A stretch of DNA of 64,000 nt, taken from NCBI RefSeq assembly GCF_006442815.1, contig NZ_VFVL01000018.1, forward strand, positions 1 to 64,000, written 5' to 3'. The notes beneath the pieces are model-generated. The model had not been told where the DNA came from. It was given only the letters and a program-made list of their open reading frames with translations, and did no database searches. A program made the translations under genes and the position numbers. Shown here piece after piece: positions 8,357 to 16,138 of this stretch; positions within the stretch are counted from its first letter, which is position 1; every line of letters starts with the position of its first letter. The stretch is from Mesorhizobium sp. B2-4-3 (GTDB taxonomy: Bacteria > Pseudomonadota > Alphaproteobacteria > Rhizobiales > Rhizobiaceae).

Positions 8357-9199
8357 TCAGGCTCTGCTCCCCTGGCGATAGCGCGCGATGATCTCGTCGG
8401 TGTTGAGGACCTGCTGGCCCCTTGCCAGGTCGAGATAGAGATCGACAAAGGCCGCGAGATGCGGATTGTCCGGACTGATGCCGACCGCGATCGTATCGAC
8501 CTTGTCGGTCAGCGTGATCGAGCGCGCGACGACCGTCATCGACGGATCGTCGACCATCAGCTTCTTGATCTCGAAATCGTCGCGATAGGCCAGGTCGATC
8601 GTGCCGTTGCGGATCGCATCGACAACCGTATTCCAGCCCGCGAAGCGCTGGATGGTGGCATGCGGGAAAGTGGTCGCCGCATAGGTGGCGAAGGACGAGC
8701 CTTCGATGACGCCGAGATCGCCGGAGAAATCGCGGATGATCTGCTCAGGCGGCTCGCCCTGCGCGATGCGTGCCAGGTTCACGCGGTTGGCGAGCAACCC
8801 CTGGTGCAGCATCGCGTAGGGCCGGGAATAGAGGATCGAGCGACCGCGCTGAAGGGTGCGGCTCAACTTGCCAATCGCCAGGTCCGCCTCACCGGAAGTC
8901 AGCTTTTGCACCATGGCGTCGAAGGTCACGGCAGACCGGTCGAACACCGGTTCGACGCCGAGCTCCGCGGCTATGCCGCGCGCTAGGTCCATATCGATGC
9001 CGCTGTTCCCAGAGCCGTCAGCCGGAAAGAACGGATCGGACGCGAAGGCCGGCATGGCGATGCGCAGCTTGTTGTCGCTGACGATGAGTTTTGGAGCGTC
9101 TTGCGCCTGGGCCGGCGTGGCCGCGGCTTGCGCCTGCGCAACGAGCAGCCCTCCGCCTCCGGCTGCAAACAGCGTGCGACGTGTAAGCGGCATGCCCAT
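8357..9199 (-). CDS. Amino-acid-type periplasmic solute-binding protein with Tat-like signal
   Basis: A 280-residue family-3 solute-binding protein. The N-terminus has LTRRTLFAAGGGG, resembling a twin-arginine signal, with cleavage after an Ala-rich stretch. The mature fold shows LRIAMPAFASDPFFPAD, GIDMDLARGIAAELG and ADLAIGKLSRTLQRG. The start is placed at 9199 (ATG, with an in-frame ATG 6 bases later), just before the signal. No ABC permease or ATPase is nearby; the next genes are a DAACS symporter and a racemase, apparently one transcript. The binding protein may therefore feed a secondary transporter or act as a sensor. Confidence 0.88.
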   Translation of the reverse strand: MGMPLTRRTLFAAGGGGLLVAQAQAAATPAQAQDAPKLIVSDNKLRIAMPAFASDPFFPADGSGNSGIDMDLARGIAAELGVEPVFDRSAVTFDAMVQKLTSGEADLAIGKLSRTLQRGRSILYSRPYAMLHQGLLANRVNLARIAQGEPPEQIIRDFSGDLGVIEGSSFATYAATTFPHATIQRFAGWNTVVDAIRNGTIDLAYRDDFEIKKLMVDDPSMTVVARSITLTDKVDTIAVGISPDNPHLAAFVDLYLDLARGQQVLNTDEIIARYRQGSRA

Positions 9200-9244
9200 T
9201 CTCAATTCGTGCAGGAGAGCCGGACAACAGATCTGACAATGCGC

Positions 9245-9335
9245 AGTATGCATGCCGAAGTTAAGTAAAGGTATATTTTATTTTGCCTTTTTTACATTGC
9301 AGATCGCTAAAACGGCATCAGGAAATATGCATACT
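9245..9335 (-). promoter_or_regulatory. AT-rich promoter region with spaced inverted 9-mers
   Basis: AGTATGCAT at 9245-9253 and its exact reverse complement at 9327-9335 frame an AT-rich stretch. They lie just upstream of the binding-protein/symporter/racemase operon. This could be a looping operator, but no regulator gene is adjacent, so the assignment is tentative. Confidence 0.35.
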
Positions 9336-9392
9336 TTCTAAAATAGCAAGCCGCGGCAGGGCGTGTTATTGCACGTTTCGCGCAGTGGGTCG

Positions 9393-10082
9393 TCAGAACG
9401 TCTCGACCCACGGCCTCAACTCGACCTCGAAGCTCCAGGCGCTGCGATGCTGGCGATGGACGGCGAGATAGGTCTCGGCGATCGCGTCGGGCGACAGGCG
9501 GCGGTCCGGACGGTCCGCGTCCGCGGCCTGCCCGGCCGGCTCGATCTGGCCGTCGATGATGAAATGCGCGACGTGGATGTTCTTCGGGCCGAGCTCGCGC
9601 GCCATCGATTGCGCCAGCCCGCGCAGGCCGAATTTCGGCATGGCGAAACCGGCCGAGCCGGAAAAGCCCTTGAGGCTTGCGCTGGCGCCGGTGAACAGGA
9701 TCGAGCCGGAGCCGCGCGCTATAAGCCGGCGCGCCGCCTGCTGGCCGACCAGGAAGCCGCCATAGGCGCCGACGAGCAGGGCTTGCTTGACAGCTTCGGG
9801 ATCGAGCTCGGCGATCGGCCCGCGCGTGCGGCCGCTGGCGTTGAAGACGGCAATTTTGAGCGGGCCTGCCTTGTCGGCCGCCTCGAACAGCCGCTCGACG
9901 GAAGCGGCGTCCGACACGTCGGTTTCCACCGCCTGCGCGCCGGTTTCCTTGACCAGCGCGGCCAGTTTGTCGACGTTGCGGGCGGCAAGGACGACACGGA
10001 AACCCTCCTTGGCGAGAAGCCGCGCCAGCGAGGCGCTTAGCCCGGAGCCGGCGCCTGCGATCACCGCAACATTGGCTGCCAT
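9393..10082 (-). CDS. SDR-family oxidoreductase
   Basis: A 229-residue short-chain dehydrogenase/reductase. The Rossmann start VAVIAGAGSGLSASLARLLA gives the nucleotide site. IAVFNASGRTRGP corresponds to the NNAG block. The usual YxxxK is replaced by GSAGFAMPKFGLRGLAQSMA, with the expected Tyr replaced by Phe or Met, so catalysis may be altered or absent. The start at 10082 follows a strong AAGGAGGAA site. It is a single gene divergent from anmK, and the substrate is unknown. Confidence 0.85.
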   Translation of the reverse strand: MAANVAVIAGAGSGLSASLARLLAKEGFRVVLAARNVDKLAALVKETGAQAVETDVSDAASVERLFEAADKAGPLKIAVFNASGRTRGPIAELDPEAVKQALLVGAYGGFLVGQQAARRLIARGSGSILFTGASASLKGFSGSAGFAMPKFGLRGLAQSMARELGPKNIHVAHFIIDGQIEPAGQAADADRPDRRLSPDAIAETYLAVHRQHRSAWSFEVELRPWVETF

Positions 10083-10270
10083 GACGTTTCCTCCTTGAGG
10101 TACCTCGATGTCGAACCCGCAGGCTCGCGCCTTTGGCGACAAGAGGCAAGAACGTGGTTGCTCGATTTTCGCCATTTGGCGCAAAAGGCAGCCGCATGGG
10201 CGCAGTGGAAGACTTGCCTGCGGGGCCGAACCGTCCGACACGTGGATGAAGGGCGATTCGAGGAACGACC

Positions 10271-11386
10271 ATGGAACCAATCTGGGCCGTCGGCCTGATG
10301 ACCGGCACGGTACTCGACGGCAATATCGACGTGGCGCTGATCAAGACCGATGGCGAGCGCGTCGCCGACACCGGCACCTACACGCTGGCCCCCTACCCGC
10401 AGTCGATCCGCGCCTTGCTCGAAGAGACGCTGCGCCAGGCGCGCGCCTGGAGTTTCGAGGGACCGGAGCCGGCGATTTTTCGCGAAGCCGAGGAGGCGCT
10501 GACGCGCGCGCAATCGGCGGCGGTCAGGGTTCTGGTCGAGAGCCAGGGCATGCGAATGACCGATATCGGCGTCGTCGGCTTCCACGGCCAGACCGTGCTG
10601 CATCGCGCGCCGCAGCCTGGCAAGATCGGGAAGACTCGCCAGCTCGGCGACGGCGAGCTGATGGCTTCGCTGCTCGGCACCAGGGTCGCCTATGATTTCC
10701 GCTCGGCCGATGTCGCGGCCGGCGGGCAAGGCGCGCCATTGGCCGCCGCCTATCATGCGGCGCTGCTTAAAGAGGCGGACGCCAGCGGCGACACCGCCGT
10801 GCTCAATCTCGGCGGCGTCGGCAACATCACCTGGTGGGACGGCAAGGACAATATCGTCGCCTTCGACACCGGCCCGGCCAATGCGCCGGTCAACGATTTC
10901 ATCAAGTCGAAAAGCCTCGGCGAGATGGACCGCGACGGCAAGCTGGCTGCAGCCGGCAAGGTCGACGAGGAGCGGCTCGCCCAGCTGCTCAAGCATCCGT
11001 ATCTCACCAAACCCTATCCAAAATCGCTCGACCGCTTCGACTTCACCGCGGCGATGGCCGAGGGGCTCGGCGCGGAGGACGGCGCGGCGACACTGACGGC
11101 CTTCACCGTGTCGGCCGTCGGCAAGGCGCTCGACCTGTTGCCGCGCCGGCCGAAGCGGCTGGCGGTCAGCGGCGGCGGCCGGCACAACCCGACGATGATG
11201 GCGATGCTCGAGAGCCGCGCCGGCGTCGAGGTCGTGCAGGCCGAGACATTGGGATGGAAGGGCGACGCGGTGGAGGCGGAGTGTTTTGCTTTCCTCGCCG
11301 TGCGCGTGCTGCGCGGCCTGCCGATCAGCTTTCCAAGCACCACCGGCGCGCCCGCGCCGATGCACGGCGGAAAGCTGGCTGGCTGA
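10271..11386 (+). CDS. anmK: Anhydro-N-acetylmuramic acid kinase
   Basis: A 371-residue ASKHA-fold kinase that opens and phosphorylates 1,6-anhydro-MurNAc to MurNAc-6-P during peptidoglycan recycling. Family blocks are VGLMTGTVLDGNIDVALI at the N-terminus, VGFHGQTVLHR near residue 98, ADVAAGGQGAPLAAAYH, LNLGGVGNIT, FDTGPANAPVNDF and VSGGGRHNP. The N-terminal phosphate loop reads GTVLDGNID, where better-known enzymes have a GTSxDGID pattern. No MurQ or other recycling gene is adjacent. It converges on a GNAT gene so tightly that the two stop codons abut as TGATCA at 11384-11389. Confidence 0.93.
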   Translation: MEPIWAVGLMTGTVLDGNIDVALIKTDGERVADTGTYTLAPYPQSIRALLEETLRQARAWSFEGPEPAIFREAEEALTRAQSAAVRVLVESQGMRMTDIGVVGFHGQTVLHRAPQPGKIGKTRQLGDGELMASLLGTRVAYDFRSADVAAGGQGAPLAAAYHAALLKEADASGDTAVLNLGGVGNITWWDGKDNIVAFDTGPANAPVNDFIKSKSLGEMDRDGKLAAAGKVDEERLAQLLKHPYLTKPYPKSLDRFDFTAAMAEGLGAEDGAATLTAFTVSAVGKALDLLPRRPKRLAVSGGGRHNPTMMAMLESRAGVEVVQAETLGWKGDAVEAECFAFLAVRVLRGLPISFPSTTGAPAPMHGGKLAG

Positions 11387-11812
11387 TCAGGACGGCAGCT
11401 TCTTCTGCAGGAAGATGCGGCTGCGGCCGTTGGGGAAGTCAGGCAGTTCGCCGAACGGTTTGTAGCCCTGGCGTCGATAGACCTTTTCGGCGATTGGATT
11501 GAAGGTGTCTATCAAGGCGCCGTGGCAGCCACGCGCGATCGCTTCCTGTTCGGCGGCGTCGAGCATGCCGGCGGCAACGCCCTTCCCGCGCAGCTTTTCG
11601 TCGACCCACAGCCACTGCACGTAGAGCCACCCCCAGGCGGTGTAGCCGGAAATACCGGCAACGAGGGCGCCGGTTTCGCCGCGCACGAAAACCGCCAGCG
11701 ACTTTCGGTCCGACGCGCCGACATCGGCATCGTTGAAGGCGGTGAGACTTCCGCTCAGGAAAGCGAGGTCCTGCGGCGAGGGCTCGGCGGTGATCTCGAG
11801 GCTCGTCTTCAT
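11387..11812 (-). CDS. GNAT-family N-acetyltransferase
   Basis: A 141-residue acetyl-CoA-dependent acyltransferase. The core beta4 (WLYVQWLWVDEKLRG) leads into the acetyl-CoA loop KLRGKGVAAGMLD (R/Q-x-x-G-x-G/A type), followed by DTFNPIAEKVYRRQGYKPFG, the usual motif B end. The start at 11812 gives a normal-length N-terminus; the open frame extends upstream without homology. The acceptor substrate is unknown. Its stop codon directly abuts that of anmK. Confidence 0.88.
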   Translation of the reverse strand: MKTSLEITAEPSPQDLAFLSGSLTAFNDADVGASDRKSLAVFVRGETGALVAGISGYTAWGWLYVQWLWVDEKLRGKGVAAGMLDAAEQEAIARGCHGALIDTFNPIAEKVYRRQGYKPFGELPDFPNGRSRIFLQKKLPS

Positions 11813-11908
11813 CGGCTGCGACTCCGGTTCGCAAGCCAGGCTTTTAGAGCAATTCCAGGGACAGTGCGAAACGGTTTCCGGCCGCAAGCGAAGAGTAAGG
11901 CAGGCCTG
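11813..11908. other. Intergenic stretch with a short rhizobial-type repeat remnant
   Basis: Contains GAGCAATTCCAGGGACAGTG followed by GCGAAACGGTTTCCGG near 11848-11882. This resembles short mosaic repeats often seen between rhizobial genes. I see no gene or terminator in it. Confidence 0.3.
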
Positions 11909-13093
11909 TTACCGGTGACCGACTGACCGCCATGCCGCGGCGGCCGCCGCCAGCAGCATCAGTCCCGCGGCGATCAAGGCGCAGTTGGCGAAGCCGAGGG
12001 TCGTGTAGAGCGGGCCGAAGCCTGCGGTGCCGACGGTGACGGCAAGATAGGTGACCGCGCTGTTCAGACCCATGATGGTGCCGCGCCGCGCCGGATCGAG
12101 CGCGGTGAGGCGCATGACCAGCACGTTCAGCCCGAAATGGTTGGCAAGGCCCCAGACGGCGATCGTCGCGATCAGCAGGCCGAAGCCGCCGCTGGCCAGG
12201 GCAATCGCGACATAGACGGCGGCGACCAGCAGATAGGCGAAGGGCATGACGCGGCGCGCGCCGAGGCGATCGATGACGCCATCGAGCAAGGCGGCCGCGC
12301 CGAAACCGAGACCATAGGCGACCGCCGCCAGGCCGTTGGCGCTGACCGGCTCGCCGAGAGCTTCATGGAGATGATCGCCGAGATAGCCATAGACGCCATA
12401 GAAGGCGGTCATGAAGGCGCCGCAGGCAATGAGCAGCGACACGATACCGGGAACGGCGAGCGCGCCGAGCGGCGACGGCGCGGGGCCGCTTTTCCTGACG
12501 TCGTGCAGCGAACTCATCGCCAGGCCGGCAACGGCCGCTCCCGCGAGCAGCGCAACGGCCGCGAAGACGGCGCGCCAATGGATGAGATCGGCAATCACGG
12601 CCGACAGCGAGACACCGGCGACCATGGAAAGCGTCCAGCCGGTCAGCACCACCCCGATGGTGCCGCTCTCGCGGCCGGGCGGCGCGATGGCGGCCGAGCT
12701 GGCATAGATCGCCGGCATGGCGATACCGGCGGCGATGCCGGCAACGAGCTGAGCGGCCACAAGCATCGACACCGTCGGCGCCAAGGCACTGGCGACCAGC
12801 GCGATGGCCAGCAACAGCAATGCGCCCTGCAGCATGCGGCGCGCGCCGATCCGGTCGATGTAGCGGGCAAGGAAGAGCGCGCTAGCCGACGTGCCGAGGC
12901 CGAAGGCGGCGGCCGCCGTCATCACCGCCGGCACGCTGGCGCCGAACGATGCCGCGACGGCGGGCGCAATCGGGCCGAGAACCAGCGAATTGGAGCCGAT
13001 GACGGCGATGCAGCCCGTCAGCAGATAGGCGGCGGCCGGGATCGGCGCGCGGGGCGCCTCGGTCATAATTGCTGATTGATTGCCGTTCGACAT
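11909..13093 (-). CDS. MFS transporter, probable efflux
   Basis: A 394-residue major facilitator with about 12 hydrophobic segments. The loop 2-3 motif appears as LARYIDRIGARRMLQGA near residue 75, and the second-half equivalent as LLDGVIDRLGARRVMPFAY. It resembles the AraJ/sugar-efflux branch. Substrate cannot be read from sequence. It is transcribed divergently from an Lrp/AsnC regulator whose start is about 50 bases away. By analogy with similar pairs this suggests amino-acid or drug export controlled by that regulator. ATG 13093 has no obvious ribosome binding site; an alternative ATG is at 13066. Confidence 0.88.
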   Translation of the reverse strand: MSNGNQSAIMTEAPRAPIPAAAYLLTGCIAVIGSNSLVLGPIAPAVAASFGASVPAVMTAAAAFGLGTSASALFLARYIDRIGARRMLQGALLLLAIALVASALAPTVSMLVAAQLVAGIAAGIAMPAIYASSAAIAPPGRESGTIGVVLTGWTLSMVAGVSLSAVIADLIHWRAVFAAVALLAGAAVAGLAMSSLHDVRKSGPAPSPLGALAVPGIVSLLIACGAFMTAFYGVYGYLGDHLHEALGEPVSANGLAAVAYGLGFGAAALLDGVIDRLGARRVMPFAYLLVAAVYVAIALASGGFGLLIATIAVWGLANHFGLNVLVMRLTALDPARRGTIMGLNSAVTYLAVTVGTAGFGPLYTTLGFANCALIAAGLMLLAAAAAAWRSVGHR

Positions 13094-13126
13094 ATCATCA
13101 TAATGGCCGAATTAAATTCCGCATCA

Positions 13127-13141
13127 ATGGAGAATTTCCAT
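13127..13141 (+). promoter_or_regulatory. 15-bp dyad overlapping the Lrp-family gene ribosome binding site
   Basis: ATGGA-GAATT-TCCAT: two 5-base arms around an AT-rich centre, the same 15-bp size and AT-rich centre as classic Lrp half-operators. It covers the GGAGAA Shine-Dalgarno of the Lrp/AsnC gene starting at 13142, so binding would give autorepression. Confidence 0.4.
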
Positions 13142-13681
13142 ATGGACGCAGAAACAGATGACATTCAGCGGAACAAGAAACCGACCCGCGAGGTCGACCC
13201 GATCGACCGAAAGATATTAGGCGTCCTGGTCGAGGACGCGACCATCAGCTATGCCGAGCTCGGCGAGCGCGTCGGCCTGTCGCCGCCGGCGGCGCATGAG
13301 CGGGTCAAGCGGCTGAAGCGCAGCGGCGCCATCCGCGCCACGTCAGCGATCATCGATCCAAGGGCGGTGAAGAAGCCGCTGCTTGCCTTCGTGCATATCG
13401 ACACCAGGGGCTGGGGCAAGACGCCGGAGCTGATGGCGGTCTCGAAATATCCGGAGGTCGAGGAGATCCACACGGTCGCCGGCGACACCTGCATGCTGCT
13501 CAAGGTGCGCACCGAGGACACACGCGCGCTCGAAGGCCTGCTGGCCCGCCTCTACGACACGCCCGGCGTCACCTCGACGCGCAGCTATGTCGTGCTCTCG
13601 ACCTATCTCGAGCGTCCAGTGCAGCCGGAGATCACGAGCGAATGGCCGGCGCCTAAGCATATGGCGACACCGGTTTATTAA
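13142..13681 (+). CDS. Lrp/AsnC-family transcriptional regulator
   Basis: A 179-residue regulator. The N-terminal winged helix-turn-helix (IDRKILGVLVEDATISYAELGERVGLSPPAAHERVKRL, about residues 20-58, given here as start and end blocks) is followed by a RAM ligand-sensing domain (ALLAFVHIDT-like region to TSTRSYVVLST). The start at 13142 is chosen because the ATG follows GGAGAA with 7-base spacing; three upstream in-frame starts lack one. It is divergent from the MFS exporter, a classic arrangement for an amino-acid-responsive exporter switch. Its last 4 bases overlap the convergent membrane-protein gene. Confidence 0.9.
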   Translation: MDAETDDIQRNKKPTREVDPIDRKILGVLVEDATISYAELGERVGLSPPAAHERVKRLKRSGAIRATSAIIDPRAVKKPLLAFVHIDTRGWGKTPELMAVSKYPEVEEIHTVAGDTCMLLKVRTEDTRALEGLLARLYDTPGVTSTRSYVVLSTYLERPVQPEITSEWPAPKHMATPVY

Positions 13682-14181
13682 GTCGCTGCGCGCTGGCGGC
13701 GCCTGGAACGCGCCAGCAGGTAGAAAGCCGCGACATGCGTGATCATCAACAGCGGCACGTAGAGGATCGGGATGGCGTAGGTAGCGCCCAACTGCCCGGC
13801 ATGGTCAGCAAGGTCGAGCACCGTGCCGTGATAGTAGTCGCCGACAAGGTCCGCCACGCCCACGAGGTTGAAGGCGACGACCAACGGCCAGAAGATCGCG
13901 GGCCTCGCCACCGCGGCCAGCGCGAGCATGGCGAGCAGGCCGGTCGCGAGGTCGCCATAGGCGGCAAAACCGGTAAAGCTGGCGGGCAGGTCCGGTCCCG
14001 TGACGCCTGGGACGAGGAAGACGAGCCCGAAGAAGCGGAAGCTGTGCAGCATGGCGATGGCGCGCTGCGCCTCTATCGGCTCCATCGATCTCAGCCTTGG
14101 CCAGATATAGGCGGCGAAACAAAGCAGCCACGGCACGTAGCCAAGCGCAAGATGGATGTTGAAGATCATCGCAGGTGACAT
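13678..14181 (-). CDS. Small multi-pass membrane protein of unknown function
   Basis: A 167-residue hydrophobic protein with four or five predicted membrane segments (for example LALGYVPWLLCFAAYIW, FFGLVFLVPGV and IPILYVPLLMITHVAAFYLL). It ends in a basic tail, LARSRRRQR. It resembles uncharacterised integral membrane proteins found in Rhizobiales; I do not recognise a function. The start at 14181 follows AAGGAGG. It is separated by 88 bases from the downstream stop of a methyltransferase gene on the same strand, so co-transcription is possible. Confidence 0.75.
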   Translation of the reverse strand: MSPAMIFNIHLALGYVPWLLCFAAYIWPRLRSMEPIEAQRAIAMLHSFRFFGLVFLVPGVTGPDLPASFTGFAAYGDLATGLLAMLALAAVARPAIFWPLVVAFNLVGVADLVGDYYHGTVLDLADHAGQLGATYAIPILYVPLLMITHVAAFYLLARSRRRQRAAT

Positions 14182-14268
14182 CCTTGCCTCCTTAGTTTCG
14201 CGCAATTGCGGACGGAAGGCTACGGCGAAGCCGCCGAGCCTGACCGCCGAACGCTTTCCTGGAATTGC

Positions 14269-15096
14269 TCAGTTGACCGGAACGGCCTCGAACACCGCGG
14301 TCAGGATGCCCAGCCGTCCCTCCATGAGGTTGCGTCCGAGATTGGTGGCGAATTCGGCGAAACCCTGGCCCATGACGACCCCGAGATTGAGCGACGCCGG
14401 CGGACCGGAGGCGCGGAGCTCGGCGAACCAGGCCTTGGCTATGGCCGTGTCGTCACGGCGGACGAGCGTGCCGAAGCCGGCGGCTTCGATCGCCTCGCAG
14501 GTCGCTTCGGCCTCCAGCAGGAAGCTTTCGCCAGGCGTCCTCGCCCACGGAACCGGATAGCGCGGATCGCCGCCGTTGAGCACGACGTCGAAGGTGGCGA
14601 ATTTTCCGCCCGGTTTCAGCACGCGCCTGATCTCGCGGTAGAGCGTGGGCCGGTCGGCGATGTTCATCGCCACATGCTGCAAAAGCGCGGCGTCGAAGCG
14701 GCCATCCTCGAAGGGAAGCGACAAAGCGCTGCCGGCTTCGAACGACACTTTGCCGGCCTGCCCGGTTCGCGCCGTGAGATAACGCGCGGCCTCGACGAAG
14801 GGTTCGCTGAGATCAATGCCGGTCACCGCGCAGCCATATGTCGCCTCCAGGAAGCGAGCCGGCCCGCCGACGCCAGATCCGACGTCGAGCACGGACATGC
14901 CGGCGGTGATGACGGCAAGATCGGCGAGCTCCGCTGTCGCGGCCAGCCCGCGGGTGTGGAACTGGTCGAGCGTGGCCAGTTGCTCGGGCTTCAGCCGCTG
15001 TTGTTCGGGTCCAAACACCGCCAGCGCGGTCTTCAACCGATCGGTCAGGCCGGTCGCGCGGTAGTGATCGCGCACGCTATCGAGTTCATCGGTCAT
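14269..15096 (-). CDS. Class I SAM-dependent methyltransferase
   Basis: A 275-residue small-molecule methyltransferase of the UbiE/type-11 kind. Motif I is VLDVGSGVGGPARFLEA near residue 70, the acidic loop is VTGIDLSEPFVEAAR, and the post-motif PFEDGRFDAALLQHVAMNI fits the family. The start is ATG 15096, with AAGGAAG well spaced; a GTG two codons upstream would sit on the ribosome binding site. It is divergent from a LysR gene, which may control it. The methyl acceptor is unknown. Confidence 0.88.
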   Translation of the reverse strand: MTDELDSVRDHYRATGLTDRLKTALAVFGPEQQRLKPEQLATLDQFHTRGLAATAELADLAVITAGMSVLDVGSGVGGPARFLEATYGCAVTGIDLSEPFVEAARYLTARTGQAGKVSFEAGSALSLPFEDGRFDAALLQHVAMNIADRPTLYREIRRVLKPGGKFATFDVVLNGGDPRYPVPWARTPGESFLLEAEATCEAIEAAGFGTLVRRDDTAIAKAWFAELRASGPPASLNLGVVMGQGFAEFATNLGRNLMEGRLGILTAVFEAVPVN

Positions 15097-15180
15097 TGCC
15101 ACTTCCTTTCAGGCTTCGAGGTCACGCAAGAAATACGGCCGCTTTCTGCCGGCAACTATCCGCGATAATGTCGATGGGTC

Positions 15181-16095
15181 ATGAAGCAGAACTTCACAGT
15201 CAGGCACGGCGCGCTCGATGGTATCGAGGCGTTCCTGAGCGTGGCCAAGCACCGCAATTTCCGCAAAGCGGCGGCCGAGCTTGCCGTCACCCCGTCGGCG
15301 ATCAGCCAGGCGATACGAACGCTCGAGGCGCGCATCGGCGCCGCGCTCTTTATCCGCACCACGCGAAGCGTCGGCCTGACGGAAGCCGGCGAGCGCTTCT
15401 TCGCCCGTGCCCGGCCCGCCTTCGAGGAACTGATCGCGGCAAGCGAGATCGCGCGCGGGATGGGCCAGCGGCCGGCGGGGCTGTTGCGCCTTTCGGTGCC
15501 GCCGGCCGTGGTGCCGATGCTGCTGGAGCCGATGATCGCCTCCTTTGCCCAAGCCTATCCCGAGATCGAGCTGGAGATCGTCGCCAGCGGCGAGTTCGCC
15601 GATCTCGCCGCCGAAGGGTTCGATGCCGGCATCCGCATGGGCGATCTGATCGCCCCCGACATGATCGCGGTCCGGCTGACGCCATCCTTCCCCATGGCGG
15701 TCGTCGGCAGTCCGGATTATCTGCGCCGGCGCGCGATGCCGGAGCGCATCGAGGACCTGCGCGACCATGCCTGCCTGCGCCTGCGCCGGTCGAACGGTTC
15801 GGTCGCGCCCTGGTCCTTCGTCGACGGCAACAAGACCGTCGAGGCTATCGTCTCGGGACCACTGATTGCACACGACTATCCTTCGCTTCTCGGCGCGGCG
15901 ATCCAGGGTGTCGGGCTGGCGCAGGTGCCGGGCCCGATCGCCGAAGCGCCGATCGCCGACGGGCGTCTCCAGGCGCTGCTTAGCCGCTTCGCGGCGACCA
16001 CGCCGGGCGTTTTTCTCTATTATCCGGAAAGGCATCAGGTTCTGCCCAAACTGCGCGCCTTCATCGACCACATCAGGCAAACCGAGCGGCGTTGA
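15181..16095 (+). CDS. LysR-family transcriptional regulator
   Basis: A 304-residue LTTR. The N-terminal winged HTH spans about residues 12-70 (FRKAAAELAVTPSAISQAIR, then LEARIGAALFIRTTRSVGLT). It is followed by a periplasmic-binding-like effector domain of the GcvA/DmlR subgroup, with GFDAGIRMGDLIAPDMIAVRL near 140-160. It lies 84 bases from the divergently transcribed methyltransferase gene, its most likely target. No clear T-N11-A operator stands out in the short gap. Confidence 0.92.
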   Translation: MKQNFTVRHGALDGIEAFLSVAKHRNFRKAAAELAVTPSAISQAIRTLEARIGAALFIRTTRSVGLTEAGERFFARARPAFEELIAASEIARGMGQRPAGLLRLSVPPAVVPMLLEPMIASFAQAYPEIELEIVASGEFADLAAEGFDAGIRMGDLIAPDMIAVRLTPSFPMAVVGSPDYLRRRAMPERIEDLRDHACLRLRRSNGSVAPWSFVDGNKTVEAIVSGPLIAHDYPSLLGAAIQGVGLAQVPGPIAEAPIADGRLQALLSRFAATTPGVFLYYPERHQVLPKLRAFIDHIRQTERR

Positions 16096-16138
16096 CGCCT
16101 CGCCGAAGCGATCAGGCCGGCGACGGAAAGCCGGCGCT

